Shown in pieces: positions 1 through 5,892 of a DNA stretch of 15,292 nucleotides. The translations under genes and the position numbers were made by a program. The stretch is from SLRI01 sp964576715 (GTDB lineage Bacteria > Pseudomonadota > Alphaproteobacteria > Geminicoccales > Geminicoccaceae), in the NCBI GenBank assembly GCA_964576715.1, contig CAZNWE010000090.1, positions 1 through 15,292 on the forward strand, in the 5' to 3' direction. The stretch's first letter is position 1; every line of letters starts with the position of its first letter. The notes under the pieces are model-generated. The model saw only the letters and a list, made by a program, of their open reading frames with translations, ran no database searches and had not been told where the DNA came from.

Positions 1-233
1 TGTGCGCGGAGGCCGCGCGTCGAGACCACGCCGGGTTCGTGATTTGCTGTGCTAGCGTCGCATGACGCCTCGGGCCAAAGGACCCGGCGCGACCTTCGCC
101 CGGAAGGCTTCGCCCGGCCGTCGGCCAGCGGGCTTCGCTCGACGGTCGGGTGGTGTCGCATTTGCCCATTTACAGTAATGGTCAGGTTCGGCAGGGCTCG
201 CTCGGCGGCCGGGTGCACAGCGGGAGACGGGAT
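1..233. other. Upstream region of folD, no gene seen
   Basis: All three forward frames carry a stop within the first 65 bases or so, and no reverse frame opens a convincing gene. I therefore see neither the tail of an upstream gene nor the head of a divergent one. The stretch contains a strong imperfect hairpin (113-150, listed separately) and ends in the folD ribosome binding site. A forward reading frame does run from 150 into folD, but its first 28 residues look non-native: they precede the conserved FolD N-terminus and carry no family similarity that I recognise. Confidence 0.5.
113..150. repeat. Imperfect inverted repeat / hairpin in the folD leader
   Basis: CCCGGCCGTCG (113-123) pairs with CGACGGTCGGG (140-150), with a single G.T mismatch. 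Inside it, AGCG and CGCT extend the stem after a three-base bulge, leaving a GGCTT loop. No T-tract follows, so it is not a typical intrinsic terminator. It sits about 84 bases before the folD start and could be a leader structure or the end of an upstream transcript. It could also be a chance product of high GC. I could not match it to a known riboswitch class. Confidence 0.4.
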
Positions 234-1130
234 GTGGCGCGGATCATCGACGGCAAGGCGGTGGCGGCCGGGCTTCGCCAGCGGGTCGCTGCCGGCGTCC
301 AGGACTTCGTGGCAGCGCACGGCTCGCCGCCGGGCCTCGCCGTGGTGATCGTTGGCGACCATCCGGCTAGTCGGGCCTATGTCAGGACCAAGGCCCGCGT
401 TGCCGACGCGGTCGGGATCGCCGCCCGGCTGATCGAGCGGGACGCCATGCTGGAAACGGCAGCGCTCCTGGAGCTGATCGCCTCGCTCAACGTCGACCCG
501 CAGGTGAACGGCATACTGGTGCAGCTGCCGCTGCCCGAGGCGATCGATGCACCGGCGGTTCTCGCCGCAATCGATCCGCGAAAGGATGTCGACGGCTTCC
601 ATCCGGCGAATGTCGGGGCGCTGTTCAGTGCCGGACGACCCGATCCCGAGCGCCTGCTCGTTCCGTGCACGCCCCTGGGCTGCCTGCTCCTGCTCGAGGA
701 TGCTCTCGGGCGAGGCGGGCTCGCCGGCCGCGAGGCGGTGATCGTCGGCCGCTCGAACATCGTCGGCAAGCCGATGGCCGCCTTGCTGCTCGGCGCCGAC
801 TGCACGGTGACGATCGCGCATTCGCGCACCCGCGACCTGCCTGCTGTCTGCCGCCGTGCCGATGTCCTGATCGCCGCCGTCGGCAGGCCGGGACTGGTCG
901 AGGGGCACTGGATCAAGCCGGGAGCGACGGTCATCGACGTCGGGATCAACCGCGTGACCACGCCCGCCGGCACCGATCGGCTGGTCGGCGATGTCGACTT
1001 CGCGACCGCCGTCGAGGCCGCGGCCGTCATCACGCCGGTGCCCGGTGGTGTCGGCCCGATGACCGTGGCCTGCCTGATGCAGAACACCCTGGCGGCAGCC
1101 CGGCTGCAGGCCGCCGAGCGGCGCGCCTGA
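234..1130 (+). CDS. folD: Bifunctional methylenetetrahydrofolate dehydrogenase / methenyltetrahydrofolate cyclohydrolase FolD
   Basis: FolD interconverts 5,10-methylene-, 5,10-methenyl- and 10-formyl-tetrahydrofolate in the cytoplasm, supplying one-carbon units for purines, formyl-Met-tRNA and thymidylate. The protein is 298 residues, the usual length. The N-terminal signature SRAYVRTKARVADAVGI carries the catalytic pair Tyr49 and Lys53. The QLPLP motif supplies Gln97, and KDVDGFHP supplies Asp120. These match the Tyr/Lys/Gln/Asp set known from E. coli FolD. The NADP-binding domain follows with VGRSNIVGKPMAALL, and the C-terminal signature PGGVGPMT is present. I chose the GTG at 234 because the protein then begins (M)ARIIDGKAVA, as FolD family members do, and because GGGAG (222-226) lies 7 bases upstream. 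An ATG at 150 in the same frame would add 28 unlikely residues. No partner gene is obvious; ctrA downstream converges on it. Confidence 0.96.
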   Translation: MARIIDGKAVAAGLRQRVAAGVQDFVAAHGSPPGLAVVIVGDHPASRAYVRTKARVADAVGIAARLIERDAMLETAALLELIASLNVDPQVNGILVQLPLPEAIDAPAVLAAIDPRKDVDGFHPANVGALFSAGRPDPERLLVPCTPLGCLLLLEDALGRGGLAGREAVIVGRSNIVGKPMAALLLGADCTVTIAHSRTRDLPAVCRRADVLIAAVGRPGLVEGHWIKPGATVIDVGINRVTTPAGTDRLVGDVDFATAVEAAAVITPVPGGVGPMTVACLMQNTLAAARLQAAERRA

Positions 1131-1584
1131 GGAGGATCGCATGGCGAAAGCCGGCAGGGAGCGGGCTGCTCAAGACGCCGCGACGGCAGCGATGCAAAGC
1201 GGGAAAGATCGCCTGCGGGGAGCAGCCGACGCCAGTCCGTGGCATGTCGCACGCGGGCGGCTGCCCTGGCCCTTAGTCAATGGCCGCCGGACAGTCTCGC
1301 CGCATGCTCCGCGACTGCATGGTGGCGGGGGCGATCCCTCCGTGGCCAAGGCGACACCGCGCGCCGCGGGCGATCGAGGTCGGCAGCGCCACGGCATCCT
1401 TACCCCGTCCAGCGCCCAGAGCCGCGGCCATCGCCAGACCGGCAGCAGCGCTCGCGGGCAGCCACCTGCGGGCTGACCGGCGCCATTGCCAATCGATGCC
1501 GCCCGTCGCCGCCCGGCAACGGCGAGGCCGGCAAGCAGCGAGCGGTTGCTGGGCGGCGACGGGCGCCACCGAGCAGCCAGCGGC
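1131..1584. other. Region between folD and ctrA, no convincing gene
   Basis: About 450 bases lie between two convergent genes. Two weak candidates exist. Forward, an ATG at 1141 sits behind a good GGAGGA (1132-1137) and opens 111 codons to 1476, but the product is a low-complexity Ala/Arg/Gly-rich chain with rare codons such as TTA and no recognisable family. Reverse, 1569-1273 encodes 98 residues with a twin-Arg-like stretch and an Ala-rich hydrophobic segment (ARRWLPASAAAGLAMAAALG) that resembles a signal peptide, but it has no good start site. A GC-rich hairpin, GGCGGCG (1552-1558) with CGCCACC (1564-1570), follows the ctrA stop on the reverse strand but lacks a T-tract. I would not call a gene here without homologues. 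Confidence 0.45.
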
Positions 1585-2334
1585 TCAGGCCACCGCGGCG
1601 CTCGTCGCCTCCTCGCGGGCCCGGCGCTCGGACGGCAGCATCGCCGTATCGTGACGCGGCTCGGGATCCTTGAGCACGTAGCCGCGGCCCCAGACCGTCT
1701 CGATATAGTGTTGCCCGCCAGTGCCGGCGGCGATCTTTTTCCTCAGCTTGCAAACGAAGACGTCGATGATCTTCAGCTCCGGCTCGTCGATCCCGCCGTA
1801 GAGATGATCCAAGAACATCTCCTTGGTCAGTGTCGTGCCCTTGCGGAGCGAGAGCAGCTCGAGGATGTTGTATTCCTTGCCGGTGACGTGCAGCCGCTGG
1901 CCGTCCACCTCGACCGACCGGCTGTCCATGTTCACCACCAGCTTGCCGGTGCGGATGACCGATTCCGAATGCCCCTTGGCCCGCCTGACGATGGCGTGGA
2001 TGCGAGCCAGCATCTCGGCCTTGTTGAAGGGCTTGGTCAGATAGTCGTCGGCGCCGTTGGTCAGCCCCCGTACCTTGTCGGTCGGGTCGCTGCGCCCGGA
2101 AAGAATCAGCACCGGGGTCTGGATCCGGCTCGCCCGCAAGCGTCGCACCACCTCGTAGCCGTCGATGTCCGGCAGCCGCAGGTCGAGGATGATGATGTCG
2201 AAATCGTAGAGCTTGGCGAGCTCGATGCCCTCCTCGCCCCGGTCGGTCGGCTCGAACACGATGTTCTCGGTGCGAAGGGCCGTCTCGATCAGCTTGGCCG
2301 AAACCGGATCGTCCTCGATGACAAGTGCACGCAT
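1585..2334 (-). CDS. ctrA: Cell-cycle response regulator CtrA
   Basis: CtrA is the master transcription regulator of the alphaproteobacterial cell cycle and, in many non-Caulobacter species, of motility. The 249-residue protein has an N-terminal receiver domain with the acidic pair Asp8/Asp9, phosphoacceptor Asp51 in IIILDLRLPD, and the conserved Lys101 in DDYLTKPF. It is followed by an OmpR-type winged-helix domain with the diagnostic CtrA signature LLSLRKGTTLTKEMFLDHLY, then DEPELKIIDVF and ETVWGRGYVL. By recall this is nearly identical to Caulobacter CtrA in the DNA-binding half. The start MRALVIEDD is preceded by GGAGA; longer upstream reading in frame is not CtrA-like. The C-terminus is a polar tail ending TSAAVA, reminiscent of the small-residue ClpXP degradation tag of Caulobacter CtrA (inference). 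It is divergent from fliI, with a CtrA box in the shared upstream region, implying autoregulation by the CckA-ChpT phosphorelay encoded elsewhere. Confidence 0.97.
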   Translation of the reverse strand: MRALVIEDDPVSAKLIETALRTENIVFEPTDRGEEGIELAKLYDFDIIILDLRLPDIDGYEVVRRLRASRIQTPVLILSGRSDPTDKVRGLTNGADDYLTKPFNKAEMLARIHAIVRRAKGHSESVIRTGKLVVNMDSRSVEVDGQRLHVTGKEYNILELLSLRKGTTLTKEMFLDHLYGGIDEPELKIIDVFVCKLRKKIAAGTGGQHYIETVWGRGYVLKDPEPRHDTAMLPSERRAREEATSAAVA

Positions 2335-2379
2335 AACGTCTCCATCTGTCCAGCACTTCCATGCGTGGCGTAACCTTAA

Positions 2380-2384
2380 GACTC
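2380..2384. promoter_or_regulatory. GANTC (CcrM methylation) site in the ctrA/fliI control region
   Basis: GACTC sits between the outer TTAA half-site and the CtrA box. In Caulobacter, CcrM methylates GANTC, and the hemimethylated state of a GANTC in the ctrA P1 promoter licenses transcription after the replication fork passes. The position here is compatible with a similar switch. A five-base motif can occur by chance and others are present in coding sequence in this window (for example GATTC near 2759), so function is inferred. Confidence 0.4.
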
Positions 2385-2390
2385 CGTTCC

Positions 2391-2405
2391 TTAAGCCTTT
2401 CTTAA
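2391..2405 (+). promoter_or_regulatory. CtrA-binding box (TTAA-N7-TTAA) between ctrA and fliI
   Basis: The sequence TTAAGCCTTTCTTAA is a perfect match to the CtrA consensus TTAA-N7-TTAA, and the base after it is C, giving the extended right half TTAAC. It lies 56 bases upstream of the ctrA start codon and 69 bases upstream of the fliI ATG, so it can serve either gene or both. A third half-site, TTAA at 2376-2379, lies on the ctrA side. By eye these are the only TTAA tetramers I noticed in this GC-rich window, which makes chance unlikely. Confidence 0.88.
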
Positions 2406-2474
2406 CACGCGCCGGGTAAAACCCTCGATCAGGCGCCCTGGCGCCGGTTTTCGTGCCAACCGCCATAGCAAGGT

Positions 2475-3950
2475 ATGCCTCAGCGCATGATGCCAACCGA
2501 CCCGTCCGCCGGTCCCGATCTGCCACCACTGTTCTCCGCGGCCGAGACGCAGGCCCTGCGCGCAGCACTCGAGGCGCTCGAACCCTGGCGGATGCAGGGT
2601 CGCGTCGGCGCCTGCCACGGCCAGATCGTCCGCGCCCGCGGCCTCGGCGGCCTCGTCGGCATCGGCGATGGCTGCCGCATCGCCCGCGGCCATGCCGGCG
2701 ACGGCAGCCGGCCCGCCGCCGCCACGCAAACCGACGCGGTCGCGGCCGAGGTGGTGGGATTCGATGGCGGCGAGACCTTGCTCGCGCCCTATGGCGAGAT
2801 CACCGGCGTGACCATGGGTGCCCCTGTACGGATCGACCGGCGGCTCGGCCATCTCTACCCCGACCACAGCTGGCGTGGCCGGGTGATCGATGCTTTCGGC
2901 CGCGCGCAGGATGAAGGGCCGGCGTTACGCCTAGGAAAACAGCCCTATCCGGTCCAGGCCCCGCCGCCGCCCGCCGCCGCACGGGCCGGGCTCGGCGCTC
3001 GCCTGCCGACGGGCGTGCGCGCTCTCGATCTCTTCGCCCCGGTCTGTGCCGGGCAACGGCTCGGCATCTTCGCCGGGTCGGGCGTCGGCAAGTCGAGCCT
3101 GCTCTCGATGCTCGCCAAGGCGGCGACCGCCGATATCCTGGTCATCGGCCTGATCGGCGAGCGCGGCCGCGAGCTCGGCGAGTTTCTCGAGCGCACGCTC
3201 GGGCCGGACGGCCTCACCCGTAGCGTCGTCGTGGTCGCGACCTCCGACCAGCCGGCGATGACCCGGCGGCGCGCGGCCTATGCGACCATGGCCGTGGCCG
3301 AGTATTTCCGCGACCAGGGAGCCAGGGTGCTCTGCCTGATGGACAGTGTCACCCGCTTCGCCATGGCGTTGCGCGAGATCCATCTCGCCGCCGGCGAGCC
3401 ACCGACCACCAAGGGTTATCCGCCCAGCGTCTTCGCCGAGTTGCCGCAACTGCTCGAGCGCGCAGGACCCGGCCGCCACGGCAGCGGCACGATCACCGGG
3501 CTGTTCAGCGTGCTGGTCGACGGCGACGACACCAACGAGCCGATCAGCGATGCGGTGCGCGGCATCCTCGACGGTCATGTCGTCCTCGACCGCAAGATCG
3601 CCGAGGCCGGCCGGTTCCCGGCGATGGACGTCTTGAGGAGCATCTCGCGCAGCGCCCCCGGGTGCTATGCGCCGGCCGAGCGGCAGCTCGTCGGCGAGGC
3701 GCGGCGGCTGCTGCAGCGCTATGCCGAGATGGCCGAGTTGATCGAACTCGGCGCCTACCGGCCGGGCAGCAACCCCGAGGTTGACGAAGCGATCGCCCGA
3801 CGCCCGGCGCTCGAGCAGGTCCTGGCGCAGGACCTGAACGAGCCCCCCGACCAGTCCCCGGGCGCCGAGCCCCTCGCCGCCGAATCCCCGTTCGCCCGAC
3901 TGGCAGCCGCCCTCGAGACCCCCTGGCCGCCGCCGGCCGCGGTCGCCTGA
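2475..3950 (+). CDS. fliI: Flagellum-specific ATPase FliI
   Basis: FliI is the hexameric ATPase of the flagellar type III export apparatus at the cytoplasmic base of the basal body, where it helps deliver rod, hook and filament subunits. The 491-residue protein has an F1-beta-like N-terminal barrel, then the ATPase core: Walker A AGSGVGKSS (residues 200-208), the GLIGERGRE motif with the presumed catalytic Glu (225-233), Walker B VLCLMDSVTRFA (285-296), and the FliI/T3SS signature KGYPPSVFAELPQLLER (313-329). Length slightly exceeds the usual 440-460, mainly from a Pro/Ala-rich tail after about residue 455. ATG at 2475 is used, but AAGG at 2470-2473 lies almost on top of it; in-frame ATGs at 2487 or 2490 are possible starts. 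It is divergent from ctrA and probably CtrA-controlled; fliJ follows after 16 bases. The flagellar signature separates it from F1 ATPase beta. Confidence 0.95.
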   Translation: MPQRMMPTDPSAGPDLPPLFSAAETQALRAALEALEPWRMQGRVGACHGQIVRARGLGGLVGIGDGCRIARGHAGDGSRPAAATQTDAVAAEVVGFDGGETLLAPYGEITGVTMGAPVRIDRRLGHLYPDHSWRGRVIDAFGRAQDEGPALRLGKQPYPVQAPPPPAAARAGLGARLPTGVRALDLFAPVCAGQRLGIFAGSGVGKSSLLSMLAKAATADILVIGLIGERGRELGEFLERTLGPDGLTRSVVVVATSDQPAMTRRRAAYATMAVAEYFRDQGARVLCLMDSVTRFAMALREIHLAAGEPPTTKGYPPSVFAELPQLLERAGPGRHGSGTITGLFSVLVDGDDTNEPISDAVRGILDGHVVLDRKIAEAGRFPAMDVLRSISRSAPGCYAPAERQLVGEARRLLQRYAEMAELIELGAYRPGSNPEVDEAIARRPALEQVLAQDLNEPPDQSPGAEPLAAESPFARLAAALETPWPPPAAVA

Positions 3951-3966
3951 CCGCGGCTTCTTCATC

Positions 3967-4386
3967 GTGCGCCGCGATCCCCTGGCCATTCTCGCCACCC
4001 TCGAGCGGCAGACGCTCGACCAGCGCCGTGGTGTGCTGGTCGAAGCGCAGGGCGAACAGAAGCGGCTGCAAGCCGCAGTCGGTCGGCACGATGCCGCCTG
4101 GCGCGAGGCGATGACGCTGGCCGCTAGCGCCGACGCCGAGCTCGATCTTTGGGGTGCCCTGTCGTGCGGCAACCGGCAGGTGCGCGACGCGGTGGACACG
4201 CGGCGCGCCGTGCAGGCGGAAGCGCTCGGCCGGGCCAAGGCCGAAGTGCATGCGAGCCTCGTCGAGCTCAAGCGGCTCGAGGTGCTGGCCGAGCGACGCG
4301 CCGCACGGCGAGCACAAGCTTTGGCAGCGGCCGAGCGGCTGATGCTGGACGAGCTCGCGACATTGCGCCATGGCCGCCGGCGCTGA
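3967..4386 (+). CDS. fliJ: Flagellar export protein FliJ-like
   Basis: FliJ is a small coiled-coil protein that sits in the centre of the FliI hexamer, like the gamma subunit of F1, and assists the export gate. This 139-residue protein starts (GTG) MRRDPLAILATLERQTLDQRR. It is nearly all helical, rich in Glu/Arg/Ala/Leu with heptad-like spacing, and ends in an Arg-rich tail (HGRRR). Sequence conservation in FliJ is low, so the call rests mainly on length (typically 130-150), coiled-coil character and position 16 bases after fliI, the standard fliI-fliJ order. No clear Shine-Dalgarno precedes the GTG, so translation may be coupled to fliI. The assignment is likely but not motif-proven. Confidence 0.8.
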   Translation: MRRDPLAILATLERQTLDQRRGVLVEAQGEQKRLQAAVGRHDAAWREAMTLAASADAELDLWGALSCGNRQVRDAVDTRRAVQAEALGRAKAEVHASLVELKRLEVLAERRAARRAQALAAAERLMLDELATLRHGRRR

Positions 4387-4746
4387 TCAAGACGATCATT
4401 CTATCGACGGCCCCACTTGCTGGATCGCACGCCGAGCGGCAGCTGCCCGTTGCGCTTTGCCTGCCGGTCGTGCGTCTCGACCGGCCTTCGTGATCGCCGG
4501 CTGCGATACTGCTGAGACGCCGCCTAGCATGATCATCGAGGCGGCTGCCGTGGTGGAGATCGACGAGTGCGGCAGCGCCCCTGGCTGGTGATCTGCGCGC
4601 CCGGACGGTGCGGGCAGATCACCAGCCGAGCCGGCAGGGGGGCCGGGCGCGGTCGCGGTTGATCTTCCTAAACGCCGCCGACGACTTGCCGTGGCGAAGA
4701 AACGTGTCATGCTTGTTATGTCGACAACCGCAAATGGAGCCGATCC
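4387..4746. other. Intergenic region between fliJ and the 59-residue exported protein
   Basis: I see no gene here. A forward frame at 4370-4591 (73 codons) overlaps the fliJ end and has no family resemblance or ribosome binding site. The region contains the long inverted repeat at 4583-4627 and must hold the promoter of the following small gene. A loose candidate is TTGCCG at 4686-4691 with ATGCTT 17 bases later, but I do not regard it as reliable. Confidence 0.45.
4583..4627. repeat. Perfect 14-bp inverted repeat (possible fliIJ terminator or protein site)
   Basis: GGCTGGTGATCTGC (4583-4596) is followed, after 17 bases, by its exact reverse complement GCAGATCACCAGCC (4614-4627). Within the loop GCGCC and GGTGC can pair with one G.T, so the RNA could form a stem of roughly 19 pairs with a small asymmetric bulge. 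There is no T-tract, so it is not a canonical intrinsic terminator. The fold would be the same on both strands. It lies about 200 bases after fliJ and 120 bases before the next start codon. It may end the fliIJ transcript, act as an operator, or be a remnant of a repeat element. Confidence 0.65.
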
Positions 4747-4926
4747 ATGCGTATGGCTGCGATTGCCTGCACTGCCGTCCTCGCTCTCGCCAGCAGCCCG
4801 GTCTGGGCCGCCTGCAACTGGAACACCGCCGCCTCGTCCACGGTCGTTGCCGAAGCGACCGCCTCGACCCCGGCGCCGGCCCAGTCGACCCCGGTCCGGC
4901 TGCCGGAGGCCGAAGAGCAGAGCTGA
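4747..4926 (+). CDS. Small exported protein, 59 residues, function unknown
   Basis: This short gene encodes 59 residues. It starts at ATG 4747 behind GGAG (4736-4739), with an ideal 7-base spacer. Residues 1-21 form a clear Sec signal peptide: a short basic start (MRM), a hydrophobic core (AAIACTAVLALASS), and an Ala-X-Ala type cleavage site at PVWA|ACNW. The predicted mature form is about 38 residues with one Cys near its N-terminus and a Ser/Thr/Ala/Pro-rich, acidic-ended tail (LPEAEEQS). The single Cys is one residue after the cleavage site, and the region lacks a proper lipobox, so I favour a soluble periplasmic or secreted peptide over a lipoprotein. It is followed 41 bases later by a strong intrinsic terminator and looks like a one-gene transcription unit. 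I do not recognise a named family and assign no function. Confidence 0.72.
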   Translation: MRMAAIACTAVLALASSPVWAACNWNTAASSTVVAEATASTPAPAQSTPVRLPEAEEQS

Positions 4927-4967
4927 GCGCGTCGCTCGGCGAACCGCAAACGATCGACTACCCTTCA

Positions 4968-4994
4968 CGGGCCGGTTCCGCCGGCCCGCTTTTT
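4968..4994 (+). terminator. Rho-independent terminator
   Basis: CGGGCCGG (4968-4975) and CCGGCCCG (4981-4988) form a perfect 8-bp GC stem around a TTCCG loop, followed by CTTTTT. It lies 41 bases after the stop of the 59-residue exported protein and before the ribosome binding site of the next gene. It therefore ends the small gene's transcript and separates it from the 6PGDH-like gene. It is the only classical intrinsic terminator I see in the window. Confidence 0.9.
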
Positions 4995-5049
4995 CAACGA
5001 GGCGCCACGGTTTGGGTGTTGGTCTGCCAAGTCGTCGAAGGAGGTGACG

Positions 5050-5826
5050 ATGCAAGTCGGGGTCATCGGTGGTGGCGGCGGGCTCGCCACCTCACTGCAA
5101 GCGGCTGGCCTCGAGGTGCTCGGCTGCGCCGCTGGCGGTGCGGCGGTCGATCCGGGCGTCAGCGCAGTCGACAGCTATGTCGGATTCCTCGATGCGCTCG
5201 ACTATCCCCGCCGCTATGTGCTCGACCTGCCGGCCGGCCCCGGCATCGACGCGGTCATCGATGAAGCCTACCAGACGATGGAGCCGGGCGATGTGATCAT
5301 CGACCCGAGCCTGAGCTACTGGGGTGACACGTTGCGTCGCTACCGCCGGATGCGCCATCGCTCGCTGTTCTATCAGGACGTCGCCTGCCTCGGCGGACCC
5401 GCCGGCCCGTTGCTCGTGGTGGCCGGCGATGCCAAGGGCCTGGCGCTATCGAAGGACCTGCTCGAGGCCTGGGCCCGGCCGGGACGGCTCGAGGCGGTCG
5501 CTGGAGCCGGCTTCGCCCACTTCATCGCGATGATCGAGGTGGCCAGCGAGCTTGCCAAGAACGTCTTGGGGTCCGAGGTGGCACAACTGGTCGAGGCCTA
5601 CCCGGGCGAGGTGACCGCCGAGGACAAGCGCCGCTTCTGCCCGCCGCACAAGGTCCCGTCGATCAGCCGGGCCGGCTGGCTGCTCGATGACGCCGTCCGC
5701 CTCGAGGCAGCGGTTCCGCTCATGGCGCAGGCGCTGATGCAGGGTCTGGCCGAGGCGCTCGAAGTGCATGCCAGCACCCCGCCGCCACCGCGTGGCGCCT
5801 TCGTCCATCCGGACGACATTCTCTGA
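5050..5826 (+). CDS. 6-phosphogluconate dehydrogenase-like protein, probably catalytically degenerate
   Basis: The 258-residue product has an N-terminal Rossmann strand (MQVGVIGGGGGLATSL) and the 6PGDH-type segment LPAGPGIDAVIDEAYQTMEP followed by GDVIID. A GG pair stands at residues 115-116 where 6PGDH has SGG. The helix HFIAMIEVASEL aligns with the active-site helix HFVKMVHNGIEY of 6PGDH. In that alignment the catalytic Lys is Ala160 and the substrate-binding Asn is Val164, while the Glu (167) is kept. The third Gly of the dinucleotide motif is Ala, and the NADP-selecting Arg after strand 2 is absent. A short C-terminal helix region (WLLDDAVRLEAAVPLMAQAL) matches the end of short 6PGDH forms, but the middle is compressed (258 versus about 300 residues). 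ATG 5050 is chosen because AAGGAGG (5038-5044) lies 5 bases before it; a GTG at 5044 would overlap that site. It may be a pseudoenzyme or a dehydrogenase of altered chemistry; I do not assign a substrate. Confidence 0.8.
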   Translation: MQVGVIGGGGGLATSLQAAGLEVLGCAAGGAAVDPGVSAVDSYVGFLDALDYPRRYVLDLPAGPGIDAVIDEAYQTMEPGDVIIDPSLSYWGDTLRRYRRMRHRSLFYQDVACLGGPAGPLLVVAGDAKGLALSKDLLEAWARPGRLEAVAGAGFAHFIAMIEVASELAKNVLGSEVAQLVEAYPGEVTAEDKRRFCPPHKVPSISRAGWLLDDAVRLEAAVPLMAQALMQGLAEALEVHASTPPPPRGAFVHPDDIL

Positions 5827-5892
5827 ACCGACGGCGGCGCAGGTCGACGACGACCGGCGACGTCAGGCAGCTTCAGACCAAAGGCTGTGCTC

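Noticed and set aside
150..233. N-terminal extension of FolD from the ATG at 150
   Set aside because: The 28 extra residues precede the conserved FolD start and contain no recognised targeting signal. The GTG at 234 has a well-placed GGGAG.
113..233. A known folate (THF-type) riboswitch upstream of folD
   Set aside because: A hairpin is present, but I could not match any conserved riboswitch core bases, so naming a class would be a guess.
377..1252. Long reverse open frame (291 codons) opposite folD
   Set aside because: It is antisense to a gene with all FolD catalytic motifs. The product is Ser/Arg/Ala-rich without any domain, as expected for a shadow frame in high-GC DNA.
2931..4271. Reverse frame of 446 codons opposite fliI and fliJ
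   Set aside because: It covers two well-supported forward genes, and its Arg/Ala/Gly-rich product has no recognisable domain.
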